A stretch of 64,000 bases of DNA from Nevskia soli DSM 19509 (GCF_000711955.1 NZ_JONR01000010.1:124001-188000), one strand, 5' to 3'. Counted from the first letter of the stretch, positions 46,312 through 55,306 are shown. The notes: generated by a model from the letters alone, not told the origin. A program made the numbers and translations.

Positions 46312-46337
46312 GGGCCGGTCGGCAATGACCGGCCCCC
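46312..46337 (+). terminator. Hairpin after mdh
   Basis: Perfect 10-bp stem GGGGCCGGTC/GACCGGCCCC with loop GGCAAT, 34 bases past the mdh stop. No T-run. Confidence 0.55.
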
Positions 46338-46365
46338 GCGCGAGAGGTCCGCTCGGGAGAGTGCG

Positions 46366-46797
46366 ATGAAAAAGTGGCAGAGCGCGGCAATCGTGGTCCT
46401 GGCCTGGGCAGTCGCCGGTGCGGCGCAGGCATTCACCATCAAGACCGAGTCGGACAATCCGCTGCTGACGGGAGACGCGCTGAGCGCCGCCACCCAGCAG
46501 ATGGCGACGACCGTCGGCAACAACATCCCGGACAGTCCCGACGTCAAGGTCTACGTCTATTCCAAGGTCAGCCCGAGCAAGCAGGGCGATGGCCGCTACA
46601 TCTTCCTGCACCGCATCGAACTGCGCCGCGCCTTCAATGCGGGGCCGCCGTATCCCTACGCCGGCTGGCTGCCGATCGAATCGCGCGAGCGCTACGGGGT
46701 CGGCAGCGCCGACGAGGTCCGCGCCAAGCTCGACGAAACGCTGCGCGACTTCTTCACCCGCATGAAGCAGGTCGATCCCGTCAAGGGATTCAAGTAA
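46366..46797 (+). CDS. Small secreted protein of unknown function
   Basis: 143 residues. A signal peptide (KKWQSAAIVVLAWAVAGAAQA) is probably cleaved before FTIKTESDN. The mature part contains VYVYSKVSPSKQGDGRYIFLHRIELRRAFN and a charged helical end (ADEVRAKLDETLRDFFTRMKQ). No family recognised and no cysteines. It lies 30 bases before the corA-like gene and may be co-transcribed. Confidence 0.72.
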   Translation: MKKWQSAAIVVLAWAVAGAAQAFTIKTESDNPLLTGDALSAATQQMATTVGNNIPDSPDVKVYVYSKVSPSKQGDGRYIFLHRIELRRAFNAGPPYPYAGWLPIESRERYGVGSADEVRAKLDETLRDFFTRMKQVDPVKGFK

Positions 46798-46827
46798 TGC
46801 GGAGCGGGCGCGGGTAGGGCAGGCCGC

Positions 46828-47790
46828 ATGGAAATCTACCACTGCCTCAGCGGCCATCCGCCCATCCTGCACAACCGGCTGGACCACATGCCGGAAGAGG
46901 GCTACATCTGGCTCGACTTCCTGCGCAGCGAGGCCCAGGGCTGGGAAAGCTGGCCCAGGCGGCTGCTCGGCGTCGAGGTCGACCACACCCAGGTCGCCGA
47001 CGCGCTGACGCCCGGCCACAGCTCGTATTTCGACGCCACCGAAGACTACGACATGGTGATCTTCGAGGGCCTGGGGCCACGCGACGATCCCTTCCCGCTG
47101 GAAACGCGCAGCGCCTCGTTCTTCGTCTTCGAGCGCCTGCTGATCACCGTGCGCGCCGAGGACAACCTCAGCTTCCAGATGGTCAAACAGAAGCTGAAAG
47201 GCATGAAAGCCAAGTCGCCGCCGAGCGCGCTGTGCATGGCCCACCTGGTGCTCGACACCATGGTCGACCGTTTCCTGCGTGTGCGCGAGATACTGGCGGT
47301 GCGCCTGACCGAGCTGCAGGACGAGCTGCTCAATCCCGACAACAAGATGGAAGACTGGCACGCCCTGCTCGAGGGTCGCCGCCTGGTGCGGCGCCTGGAG
47401 GCGCTGAGCGAGGACCAGATCGAGGCGCTGGATGCCTGGCGCCGCGGCACCGCGCTGGACTGGGGCAGTACCGCCGAAGTGCGCATGCGCGACCTGCGCG
47501 AGCACGTCACCCGCGTGCGCGACCATGCCAGCGGCATGGAGCGGGATCTGGAAGCGGCGGTGCAGCTGTATTTCGCCACCGTCAGCGCCCGCACCAACGA
47601 GATCATGAAGGTCTTCACCGTGCTGACCGTGATCTTCATGCCGCTGACCCTGCTCACCGGCATCTGGGGCATGAACTTCAAGCACATGCCCGAGCTGGAC
47701 TGGGAATACGGTTACTACTGGGCGCTGGGCCTGATCTTCATCATCGGCTTCGGCATGTTCTGGTGGTTCCGCCGCAGCAAGTTTTTCTGA
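46828..47790 (+). CDS. CorA-family magnesium/divalent cation transporter
   Basis: 320 residues. A long cytoplasmic N-terminal domain with helices (VRMRDLREHVTRVRDHASGMERDLE) precedes two C-terminal membrane helices, the first ending in the signature GMNF (LLTGIWGMNFKHMPE) and the last running into basic WWFRRSKFF. This is the CorA/ZntB superfamily; Mg2+ is likely, but Zn2+ export cannot be excluded. Confidence 0.9.
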   Translation: MEIYHCLSGHPPILHNRLDHMPEEGYIWLDFLRSEAQGWESWPRRLLGVEVDHTQVADALTPGHSSYFDATEDYDMVIFEGLGPRDDPFPLETRSASFFVFERLLITVRAEDNLSFQMVKQKLKGMKAKSPPSALCMAHLVLDTMVDRFLRVREILAVRLTELQDELLNPDNKMEDWHALLEGRRLVRRLEALSEDQIEALDAWRRGTALDWGSTAEVRMRDLREHVTRVRDHASGMERDLEAAVQLYFATVSARTNEIMKVFTVLTVIFMPLTLLTGIWGMNFKHMPELDWEYGYYWALGLIFIIGFGMFWWFRRSKFF

Positions 47791-47815
47791 AGCCGGAAAG
47801 CGGCCCGCTGTTGTA

Positions 47816-47843
47816 GGGCGGCCCGTGGCCGCCGCAGCGCTGT
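47816..47843. repeat. 28-bp GGGCGGC hairpin repeat, copy 2
   Basis: GGCGGC CCGTG GCCGCC hairpin then GCAGCGCTGT; 25 of 28 bases match 31327-31354. Like copy 1 it lies between convergent genes. Confidence 0.6.
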
Positions 47844-47850
47844 GGTCCGA

Positions 47851-49248
47851 TCAGGAAGGCCAGCCTCCCCAGGCCCCTTGCGAAACCGCTGTCGGCTCCG
47901 CTTCGCTTGAGCCGACCTGCGGCGCGACGTCTTCCGCAACCTTGGTCAGCCGCGCGTAATAAAACCCGTCGAAAGCCCCGCCCGGCGCGATGCGCCGGCC
48001 GATCCCGCACGCCTCGCCCCATTCCGCCGCGATCGGCACCTCGCGCGCATCCGCGTGCGCGCCCATGAACCCCGCCAGCACCGCTTCGCCCTCGGCCTTC
48101 AGCACCGAGCAGGTGGCGTAGACCAGCAGGCCGCCGGGTGCCAGCAGCGGCCACAGCGCCCGCAGCAGGCGCTGCTGCAGCTCGGCCATGCGCGGGATGT
48201 CGCTGTCGCGGCGCAGCCACTTGATGTCGGGATGGCGCCGGATCACGCCCGTGCCGGAGCAGGGCGCGTCGAGCAGGATGCGGTCGAACGGCTTGCCGTC
48301 CCACCACACCGTCGGCTTGGACGCGTCGGCTACTTCGAAGCGGGCCAGCACGTTCGAGCGCTGCAGGTTCTCGGCCACCCGCGCCAGCCGCGACAGGTCG
48401 CTGTCCAGTGCCAGCAGCTTGAGGCCGTTCACCCGTTCCAGCAGATGCACCGTCTTGCCGCCCGGCGCGGCACAGGCGTCCAGCACGCGCTGGCCCGGCT
48501 GCGCATCGATCAGGTCGGCGGCGAGCTGCGCCGCCGCATCCTGCACCGAGGCGCGGCCGCTGATGAAGCCCGGAATCCCGTCCACCGATACCGCATTGAC
48601 GAAGCGCACGGCGTCCGCCGCTTCCGGCACCGCTTCGGCTTCGATGCCGGCCGCAGCCAGCTCCGCCAGATAGGCATCGCGTGTGACCTGGCGGCGGTTG
48701 ACGCGCAGGGTCAGCGGCCCGGGTTCGTTGCCGCCGGCCAGCACCGTGCGCCAGCTGTCCCGCCAGTCCGCCTTGACCGCATCCACCAGCCAGTCCGGAT
48801 AGGACTGGCGGATGCTCGCCGTCGCCGGCAGCGCGCCGTCGATGGCGGCCTGCTCGCGCTGGTAACGCCGCAGCACCGCATTGACCAGCCCCTTGGCCCA
48901 GGCCTTGTCCATCACCGCTGCGGCGGCCACCGTTTCGCCCACCGCCGCGTGCGGCGGCACCCGCATCGAGCGCAATTGGTACAGGCCGCAGGCCAGCAAC
49001 GCCTGCACCTCCGGTTCGTCCTTCAGCGGCTTCTGCAACAGCAGGCCTGTCAGCGCCGTCAGCAGCCGGTACTCGCGCACCACGCCGTAAGCGATGGCCC
49101 GCAGCAGGGAACTGTCCGGCCCGCTCAGGCCCGGACTCTGTGCTACCAGCGCATCGTCGAGGCTGGCGCCCTTGAGTACGGCGGCCACCGTCAGCGCGGC
49201 GCGCGCGCGGACGTTGGGAGTGGTGCTGGCTGGGGACGGTGTGGACAA
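47851..49248 (-). CDS. rsmB: 16S rRNA (cytosine967-C5)-methyltransferase RsmB
   Basis: About 465 residues. The N-terminal NusB-like domain (ARAALTVAAVLKGASLDDAL, HAAVGETVAAAAVMDKAWAKGLVNAVLRR) precedes the methyltransferase with RVLDACAAPGGKTVHLLE (SAM site), LLDAPCSGTGVIRRHPDIKW (PC motif) and VYATCSVLKAEGE (catalytic TC). No ATG or GTG fits; I use a TTG giving LSTPSPASTT. The last residues (VGSSEAEPTA) are encoded by a hairpin repeat. The frame upstream of 49248 is a shadow. Confidence 0.88.
   Translation of the reverse strand: MSTPSPASTTPNVRARAALTVAAVLKGASLDDALVAQSPGLSGPDSSLLRAIAYGVVREYRLLTALTGLLLQKPLKDEPEVQALLACGLYQLRSMRVPPHAAVGETVAAAAVMDKAWAKGLVNAVLRRYQREQAAIDGALPATASIRQSYPDWLVDAVKADWRDSWRTVLAGGNEPGPLTLRVNRRQVTRDAYLAELAAAGIEAEAVPEAADAVRFVNAVSVDGIPGFISGRASVQDAAAQLAADLIDAQPGQRVLDACAAPGGKTVHLLERVNGLKLLALDSDLSRLARVAENLQRSNVLARFEVADASKPTVWWDGKPFDRILLDAPCSGTGVIRRHPDIKWLRRDSDIPRMAELQQRLLRALWPLLAPGGLLVYATCSVLKAEGEAVLAGFMGAHADAREVPIAAEWGEACGIGRRIAPGGAFDGFYYARLTKVAEDVAPQVGSSEAEPTAVSQGAWGGWPS
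47891..47916. repeat. 26-bp hairpin repeat inside the rsmB C-terminus
   Basis: GTCGGCTC / GAGCCGAC around CGCTTCGCTT. It matches the reverse complement of 28605-28630 with a single swapped and compensated base pair. Here it is in frame within rsmB. Confidence 0.75.
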
Positions 49249-49428
49249 GACGAAGGCCAGGAAAGGTGCGTGGGAGCGGCAGTTTAGAGCTTTCCGCGGC
49301 AAATGAGCGTGCCGAGCCCGGCCTGCGCTGCACCGCATCTGCACCATTTTCCGCCTTTTTTGCACCCCCTGGCCGAAAGCCCTGCATGGCGTGCCGCCAG
49401 ACTTTGCCCATCCATCACGGGCCTTGCC

Positions 49429-49899
49429 ATGCGTCTCGCCAAGCTGCTGAATTTCGCGCCGACCAATACTTCGACTTGTTTGCTGGCGATCGCGGCCGTC
49501 ATGGGCATGCTGCCCCTCGACTACCTGATTTCGACGTGGAGCGAAGACATCAGCCGGTCCGGTGCGATGTGGCTGGCCACCGTCGCTTGCGGCGCCCTGC
49601 TCGGGCGCCTGGTGGGTGAGCAGATGCCCGGCAGCGCCACCAACCAGCGCTACGCCTTGAGCCTGCTGCTCTGCGGCGCCGCCTTGCGCGGCGTGGCGAC
49701 GCCGCTGCGCATCGGCGCCTGTGTCGACGCCGGTTTCATGCTCGACCGCTACGCGCTCGGCGTACTGGCCGGATCGCGCCGCGAGCAACGCCCCTTGCCG
49801 CCCGCGCGACTGGCGCTGGCGGGAGCCCTGTGGTTGCCGACCGAAGTGGTGCTCGGGCGCGCCCTCAACTCGATGCTGCAGCCGGTCACGACCTTTTGA
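49429..49899 (+). CDS. Small membrane protein of unknown function
   Basis: 156 residues from the ATG of MRLAKLLNFAPTNTS, with two or three hydrophobic segments (TCLLAIAAVMGMLPLDYLI, YALSLLLCGAALRGVAT). The frame is open to 49303, but the earlier part overlaps the divergent rsmB upstream region. No family recognised. The creD gene follows after 43 bases. Confidence 0.55.
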   Translation: MRLAKLLNFAPTNTSTCLLAIAAVMGMLPLDYLISTWSEDISRSGAMWLATVACGALLGRLVGEQMPGSATNQRYALSLLLCGAALRGVATPLRIGACVDAGFMLDRYALGVLAGSRREQRPLPPARLALAGALWLPTEVVLGRALNSMLQPVTTF

Positions 49900-49942
49900 A
49901 CGCGCCGCGCTTCCACATTCCATGTCATCACAGGGAGAGACC

Positions 49943-51343
49943 ATGACCACTGAAGATCCGATCATCGAGGCGCCGCCGCCCCTGCCGCCGCAGCGGTGGG
50001 CGCCGCGCTTTTCCTCGCCGCTGGGGCGGCTGCTGCTGATCGCCGTGCTGATGCTGCTGCTCAATATTCCGCTGATGATGATTCGCGGCGTGGTGGACGA
50101 GCGCGCGGCGCGGCGCGGTGAAGCCGTCGGCGACATCCTGGCCGGCTGGGGTGGACCGCAGAGCCTCACCGGCCCGGTCCTGCGCGTGCCTTTCGCGGTG
50201 CATCGCATGGTGCCCGGCACGGACGGCAAGCTGGTGCGGCAGGACACCACCGAAGCGGCGTATTTCCTGCCGCGCGAACTGCACATCGACGGCAAGCTCG
50301 AAGCCGAAATGCGGCACCGTGGCATCTTCGAGGTGCCGGTCTACGTGGCGCGGCTGCATCTGTCCGGGCAGTTCGAGCGTCCGGATTTCACGCCCTGGTC
50401 GGTGAGTCCCGAGGACATCGACTGGAAGCATGCGGAGCTGGTGGTCGGCATGGCCGAGCCGCGCACCCTGCAGGCCGATGCCGCCCTCAACTGGAGCGGA
50501 CAGGCCCTGCGCTTCAAGCCTTCCACCGGCCATGCCGACCAGTGGGTCGAGTCCGGCATCCACGCCCCGCTGGGGCAGGAACTGGCGCAGGTGTCCGGGC
50601 CGGACGGCAGCAGCTTCTCGATCCAGCTCAGCTTCAACGGCGCCGATGCGCTGTCCTTCACCCCCACCGCCGAGCAGACCGAAGTGACGCTCGCCGCGGA
50701 CTGGCCGCATCCCAGTTTCCAGGGCGGCTGGCTCCCCACGCAACGCGCCGTGCGCGACGACGGCTTCAATGCGCAATGGTCCGTGTCCTATCTCGGCCGC
50801 GACTATCCGCAGCACTGGACCGGGCTGGCGAACGCGGCGGCCACCCTGGGCAAATCCCGTTTTGGCGTGACCCTGGCCCAACCGGTCGATCCCTACGTGA
50901 CGGCCGAGCGCGTGCTCAAGTACGCGGTGCTGACCCTGCTCTTCACCTTCGCCGTGATCTGGCTCACCGAAGTGCTCTCGGGGCAGACCGTGCATCCGAT
51001 CCAGTACGCCTTCGTCGGCGCCGCCTTGTGCCTGTTCGGTTTGCTGCAGCTGTCCTTCGCCGAACACTTCGGCTTCACCGTGGCTTTCGTGGTCGCGGCG
51101 CTGGCGGTGGTGACGATGATCACCCTGTACTGCTTCAGCCTGCTGCGCCACGCCTGGCAGGCCCTCGCCGTCGGCGGCGTGCTGGGGGCGCTCTACGCCT
51201 ACCTGTATTCGATCCTGCGCGCCGAGGACCACGCCCTGCTGGGCGGTTCGGTGGCCCTGTTCATCGGCCTGGGAGTAGCCATGTTCCTGACGCGCCGCGT
51301 CGATTGGAACGCGCTCGGCCGCCGTCCGCTCCCGCTCAGGTGA
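49943..51343 (+). CDS. creD: CreD-family inner membrane protein
   Basis: 466 residues. One N-terminal helix (GRLLLIAVLMLLLNIPLMMI), a large periplasmic beta-rich domain with the family motif GGPQSLTGPVLRVPF, then six or so C-terminal helices including LTLLFTFAVIWLTEVLSG and HPIQYAFVGAALCLFGLLQLSFAEH, the CreD signature. GGGAGAGACC precedes the ATG. No creBC genes adjoin, so it is an orphan here. The end overlaps fmt by 8 bases, tail to tail. Confidence 0.9.
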   Translation: MTTEDPIIEAPPPLPPQRWAPRFSSPLGRLLLIAVLMLLLNIPLMMIRGVVDERAARRGEAVGDILAGWGGPQSLTGPVLRVPFAVHRMVPGTDGKLVRQDTTEAAYFLPRELHIDGKLEAEMRHRGIFEVPVYVARLHLSGQFERPDFTPWSVSPEDIDWKHAELVVGMAEPRTLQADAALNWSGQALRFKPSTGHADQWVESGIHAPLGQELAQVSGPDGSSFSIQLSFNGADALSFTPTAEQTEVTLAADWPHPSFQGGWLPTQRAVRDDGFNAQWSVSYLGRDYPQHWTGLANAAATLGKSRFGVTLAQPVDPYVTAERVLKYAVLTLLFTFAVIWLTEVLSGQTVHPIQYAFVGAALCLFGLLQLSFAEHFGFTVAFVVAALAVVTMITLYCFSLLRHAWQALAVGGVLGALYAYLYSILRAEDHALLGGSVALFIGLGVAMFLTRRVDWNALGRRPLPLR

Positions 51344-52259
51344 AGGTCTTGCCCGCAATCGCCCAGCCGCGCACCGCCTGTCCCGCCTCCAGCGCCTTGC
51401 CCCCCGGCCGCTGCAACTCGGTCACCAGCAACGCGCCCTCGCCGCAGGCGATGCGCAGGCCGGCGGCGTCCGCCGCGACCACGGTGCCGGGCGCCGCGTT
51501 GCCCGCGCCATCCACGGCGCGCGCGTTCCAGAAGCGGATGCGTTCGCCATCCAGCTCGCTCCACGCCACCGGCGCCGGGTTGAAGGCGCGCACCCGCCGC
51601 GCCAGCGTCGCCGCCGGCTGGCTCCAGTCGATGCGCGCTTCCTCCTTGGAGAGTTTTCTGGCGTAGGTCATGCCCTCGGCCGGCTGCGCCCGCTCCGGCA
51701 GCTCGCCGCGCTGCAGCCGCGCCAGGGCCTCGACGATGAGCCGCCCGCCCAGGGGGGACAGCGCGTCGTGCAGCTGCGCGGCCGTCATCTCCGGCGTCAG
51801 CGGCAGGCGCTCCAGCAGCAGCATCGGCCCGGTATCGAGCCCGGCGTCCATGCGCATGATGGTGATGCCGCTCTCGCTGTCGCCGGCTTCCACCGCCCGC
51901 GCGATCGGCGCCGCGCCGCGCCAGCGCGGCAGCAGCGAGCCGTGGATGTTGAGGCAGCCCAGCGTCGGGATATCCAGCACCGCCTGCGGCAGCAGCAGTC
52001 CGTAGGCCACCACCACCATCACCTCCGGCGCCAGCTCGCGCAGGACTGCCTGCGCCTCGGCATGCAGCTTCGGCGGCTTGTACACCGCCAGCCCCAGCGC
52101 CTCGGCGCGCAGCGCCACCGGCGAGGCCTGCAGCTTGCGGCCGCGCCCGGCGGGGCGGTCGGGCTGGGTGAAGACGCCGACGATGTCATGGCCGGCGGCA
52201 TGCAGCGCATCGAGCGCGGGCACGGCGAAGTCGGGAGTGCCGGCGAAGACGAGCTTCAC
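51336..52259 (-). CDS. fmt: Methionyl-tRNA formyltransferase
   Basis: Formylates initiator Met-tRNA. 307 residues from a GTG: LVFAGTPDFAVPALDAL, GRGRKLQASPV, catalytic LNIHGSLLPRWRGAAPI and MDAGLDTGPML. The C-terminal domain ends GKTFT. Paired with def as in most bacteria; the whole 74-base gap to def is one dyad repeat, so no clear ribosome-binding site precedes the start. Confidence 0.96.
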   Translation of the reverse strand: MKLVFAGTPDFAVPALDALHAAGHDIVGVFTQPDRPAGRGRKLQASPVALRAEALGLAVYKPPKLHAEAQAVLRELAPEVMVVVAYGLLLPQAVLDIPTLGCLNIHGSLLPRWRGAAPIARAVEAGDSESGITIMRMDAGLDTGPMLLLERLPLTPEMTAAQLHDALSPLGGRLIVEALARLQRGELPERAQPAEGMTYARKLSKEEARIDWSQPAATLARRVRAFNPAPVAWSELDGERIRFWNARAVDGAGNAAPGTVVAADAAGLRIACGEGALLVTELQRPGGKALEAGQAVRGWAIAGKTFT

Positions 52260-52261
52260 AG

Positions 52262-52356
52262 AGTCAGTGGCCAGTGATTAGTGATTAGTGGCTAGTAAAA
52301 GCGCGAAAGCCGAAGCTGTTGACTGGCCACTAGTCACTGACCACTAGCCACTGCTT
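52262..52356. repeat. AGTGGCCAGTG-type dyad repeat, copy 3 (inverted)
   Basis: Left arm CAGTGGCCAGTGATTAGTG, core with GTAAAAGC, right arm TGGCCACTAGTCACTGACCAC. It is the same layout as copies 1 and 2 in reverse orientation. It fills the def-fmt gap and runs about 20 bases into def, providing its last six codons and stop. Confidence 0.82.
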
Positions 52357-52837
52357 TAAGCAGCTTCTTCTTGATCCGCTCGCGCTTCAGGCTGGACAGG
52401 TAATCGATGTAAAGCTTGCCGTCGAGATGGTCGATCTCGTGCTGGATGCACTGCGCCATCAGTCCTTCCGCTTCCAGTTCGAAGGGCTTGCCGTTGCGGT
52501 CCAGGGCGCGCAGCTTCACCTTGTTGTAGCGCTGCACCTTGTCGCGGATGTCCGGCAGGGACAGGCAGCCTTCTTCCATATCCTGGGGATCGTCGCTGCC
52601 GACCATCTCCGGGTTGATCATCACGATCGGCTGGTCGTGCTCGTCCGAACAGTCCATCACCGACAGGCGCAGCTGCACCCCGACCTGGTTCGCGGCCAGG
52701 CCGACGCCGGGGGCGGCGTACATGGTCTCGAACATGTCGTCGATCAGCTTCTGCAGCTTCTGGTCGAACTGCTGCACCGGCGCGGTCTTCTTGCGAAGCC
52801 GGGGATCGGGGTGATGCAGGATGGGGAGGAGGGCCAT
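52334..52837 (-). CDS. def: Peptide deformylase
   Basis: Removes the formyl group from nascent proteins. 167 residues with all three motifs: GVGLAANQ (44-51), EEGCLSLP with metal ligand C91, and HEIDH with H133 and H137. Start at MALLPILHHPDPRL; 33 bases of open frame upstream are ignored. The last residues AVASGQ and the stop come from the adjacent repeat, replacing the usual family end. Confidence 0.97.
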   Translation of the reverse strand: MALLPILHHPDPRLRKKTAPVQQFDQKLQKLIDDMFETMYAAPGVGLAANQVGVQLRLSVMDCSDEHDQPIVMINPEMVGSDDPQDMEEGCLSLPDIRDKVQRYNKVKLRALDRNGKPFELEAEGLMAQCIQHEIDHLDGKLYIDYLSSLKRERIKKKLLKAVASGQ

Positions 52838-52922
52838 GGCGGCGGAGCTTGCTGCGTGACTGGTGACCAAACTTGCGAATTCACTGCCGGACTCGCCGGC
52901 AACCGTGCGTCACTGCTCAGGT

Positions 52923-52951
52923 TTGTGCCAAAATCGGCTAGCTGCTATACC
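52923..52951 (+). promoter_or_regulatory. Possible promoter of the LysM gene
   Basis: TTGTGC, 17 bases, TATACC, 40 bases before the LysM start. Both boxes match the consensus only in part. Confidence 0.45.
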
Positions 52952-52990
52952 GGCTGTTAAGAGGGTTTGCAGAATAAAGGGAGTTGTGAC

Positions 52991-54181
52991 ATGGGGAAGT
53001 ATAACGCCTCACCGGATCATTTTGGCCTGGCGCTGGGTGCGCGGAGCGTGGCAACCGGCCTGCTGCTGGCCCTGCTGGCCGGCTGCGCCGGCCAGGAATC
53101 GGCCTCGCTGAGCGAGAGCGCCAACGCCGAGACGGTGCCGCAGGCCGCGCCCGATCCGGATCCGGCGACCGCCGTCATCAACGGCGTGGACGACATCGGC
53201 CAGGCCACCGCCGCCGCCGGCGACCTGTCGCTGCGCGAGGACGCGCCGCTGCACTACACGGTGAAGAAGGGCGATACCCTCTGGGGCATCTCCAACTACT
53301 ACCTGCGCGACGCCTGGCAGTGGCCGCAGCTCTGGTACACCAACGGCCAGATCAAGAATCCCCACCTGATCTACCCGGGCGAAGTGCTGACCCTGGTCAT
53401 GGTCAACGGCCGCCCGCGCCTGATCCTGGCGGAGGACCGCCTGCATCCGCGCATCCATGAAATGCCGCTGGACCAGGCCATCCCGGCGATCCCGATCGAC
53501 GCCATCCGCGAATTCCTGCGCGGTCCGCGCCTGATTTCCAAGGAAGAAATCGACAAGGCGCCCTACGTGGTCGAGTTCACCGATGAGCACGTCATCGTCG
53601 GCCAGAACAGCAGCGTCTACGTCAAGAACCTGCCGAAAGACACCGTCTCCAGCTGGTCCCTGGTCAAGGTGGGCAATCCCTACATCGACCCGGACAGCCA
53701 CGAACTGCTCGGCTACGAGGCGATTCCCACCGGCGAGGCCGACCTGCGCGATTACGGCCAGCCCGCGGAAATGATCCTGACCAAGTCGCCGCAGGAAGTG
53801 GAAATCGGCAACCGCCTGCTGCCGCTGGAGCCGGAGAGCTTCAAGGCCGACTTCTATCCCCATGCCCCGGCGGTGCCCGTTGACGGCCGCATCCTCAGCG
53901 TCTACGGCGCCCTGACCCTGATCGCCCAGTACGACATCGTCGCCATCAACCGCGGCAGCCGCGACGGCCTCGATCCCGGCAGCATGCTCGGCATCTACCA
54001 GCAGGGCCACTCGGTGGCGGACCCCTACGGCAGCGGCAAGGTCCAGCTGCCGGAGCAGAAGGCCGGCCTGCTGATGATCTTCAAGGTCACGCCGCGCCTG
54101 AGCTACGGCCTGGTGCTGAAGGAAACGCGCCCCGCCCACCAGTACGACAAGGTGCACAATCCGGCCAGCCGGCGGCACTGA
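52991..54181 (+). CDS. LysM-domain lipoprotein
   Basis: 396 residues. A lipoprotein signal (LLLALLAGC) is followed by a Glu/Ala/Pro-rich linker. A LysM domain (about 88-138) has HYTVKKGDTLWGISNYYLRDAWQWPQLWYTN. The rest has no recognised catalytic domain. It is the LysM protein normally found upstream of dprA in Pseudomonas and Xanthomonas. GGGAG lies 8 bases before the chosen ATG. A peptidoglycan-binding envelope role is likely. Confidence 0.88.
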   Translation: MGKYNASPDHFGLALGARSVATGLLLALLAGCAGQESASLSESANAETVPQAAPDPDPATAVINGVDDIGQATAAAGDLSLREDAPLHYTVKKGDTLWGISNYYLRDAWQWPQLWYTNGQIKNPHLIYPGEVLTLVMVNGRPRLILAEDRLHPRIHEMPLDQAIPAIPIDAIREFLRGPRLISKEEIDKAPYVVEFTDEHVIVGQNSSVYVKNLPKDTVSSWSLVKVGNPYIDPDSHELLGYEAIPTGEADLRDYGQPAEMILTKSPQEVEIGNRLLPLEPESFKADFYPHAPAVPVDGRILSVYGALTLIAQYDIVAINRGSRDGLDPGSMLGIYQQGHSVADPYGSGKVQLPEQKAGLLMIFKVTPRLSYGLVLKETRPAHQYDKVHNPASRRH

Positions 54182-54190
54182 GCGCCGCCC

Positions 54191-55306
54191 TTGGACGAGG
54201 AGGCGCTGCGCGGCTGGCTGGCCCTGATCCGCGTTCCGGGCCTCGGCCCGGGCCGGGCGCGGCGCCTGCTGGAGCGCTTCGGCGAGCCGGCCGCGGTGTT
54301 CGGGGCCGGCGAGTCCGCCTGGCGCGGCGCCGGCCTGTCCGAAGCGCTGTGCCAGGGCCTGGCCCAGCCCGACCGGGCCGGGGTTGACCTCGACCTGGCC
54401 TGGCTGGCCGCATCGGCGCCCCCCGCCGTCCGCTCCTTCATCACCTTCCGCGATCTCCGCTACCCGCCGCAGCTGGCGGAAATCGCCCAGGCCCCGCTGG
54501 CCCTCTACGCCATCGGTGACCCCGATCTGCTGCGCCTGCCGCAGCTCGCCATGGTCGGCGCCCGCTCCGCCTCCGCCCAGGGCATGGAAAACGCCCAGGC
54601 CTTCGCCGCCGAGCTGGCCCGGCGCGGGCTCACCATCACCAGCGGCCTGGCCCTGGGCATCGACGCCGCCGCCCATCGCGGCGCCCTGCTGGCCGACGGC
54701 CTGACCATCGCCGTCTGCGGCAACGGCCTCGACCGGGTCTACCCGGCGCGCAACCGCGAGCTGGCCCACACCATCGCCGCACGCGGCCTGCTGCTGTCCG
54801 AATTCCCGGTCGGCGTGCCGCCGCTGCCGGAGCACTTCCCGCGCCGCAACCGCATCATCAGCGGCCTGGCGCTGGGCGTGCTGGTGGTGGAGGCGGCGCG
54901 CGAATCCGGCTCGCTCATCACCGCCCGCCTGGCCGGCGAGCAGGGCCGCGAGGTCTTCGCCATCCCCGGCTCCATCCACAACCCGCTGGCGCGCGGCAGC
55001 CACGCCCTGATCCGTGAAGGCGCCAAGCTGGTGGAAACGGTCGACGACATCCTGGCCGAACTGGCGCCGCAGCTCCCGGCCGCGCGCGCCGCCCTCGGCG
55101 GCACGAATCCTGCTGCGTCCATCGGCGACCCGGAGCAGCTGCGGGTGTTGCAGGCCCTGGGTTTCGAGACGGTGTCGCTGGATCACCTGGTGGGGCGTCT
55201 GGGCCTGCCGGTGGAGCGGATTTCGGCGGCCCTGTTGACGCTGGAACTGGAAGGCCTGGTCTCGGCCGGGCCGGGCGATACCTTCACAAGGCTGCAACGC
55301 ACTTGA
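54191..55306 (+). CDS. dprA: DNA-processing protein DprA
   Basis: 371 residues from a TTG 9 bases after the LysM gene. The Rossmann-like DprA core has LAMVGARSAS, ITSGLALGIDAAAHRGAL, VCGNGLDRVYPARN, FPRRNRIISGLA and the PGSIHNPLARGSHALIREGA block. A C-terminal winged-helix follows (LVGRLGLPVERISAALLTLELEGLV). It loads RecA on incoming single-stranded DNA during transformation. Confidence 0.93.
   Translation: MDEEALRGWLALIRVPGLGPGRARRLLERFGEPAAVFGAGESAWRGAGLSEALCQGLAQPDRAGVDLDLAWLAASAPPAVRSFITFRDLRYPPQLAEIAQAPLALYAIGDPDLLRLPQLAMVGARSASAQGMENAQAFAAELARRGLTITSGLALGIDAAAHRGALLADGLTIAVCGNGLDRVYPARNRELAHTIAARGLLLSEFPVGVPPLPEHFPRRNRIISGLALGVLVVEAARESGSLITARLAGEQGREVFAIPGSIHNPLARGSHALIREGAKLVETVDDILAELAPQLPAARAALGGTNPAASIGDPEQLRVLQALGFETVSLDHLVGRLGLPVERISAALLTLELEGLVSAGPGDTFTRLQRT

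Noticed and set aside
47851..50325. 824-codon frame extending rsmB upstream
   Set aside because: The part before 49248 runs antisense through another gene and creD and has no RsmB similarity.
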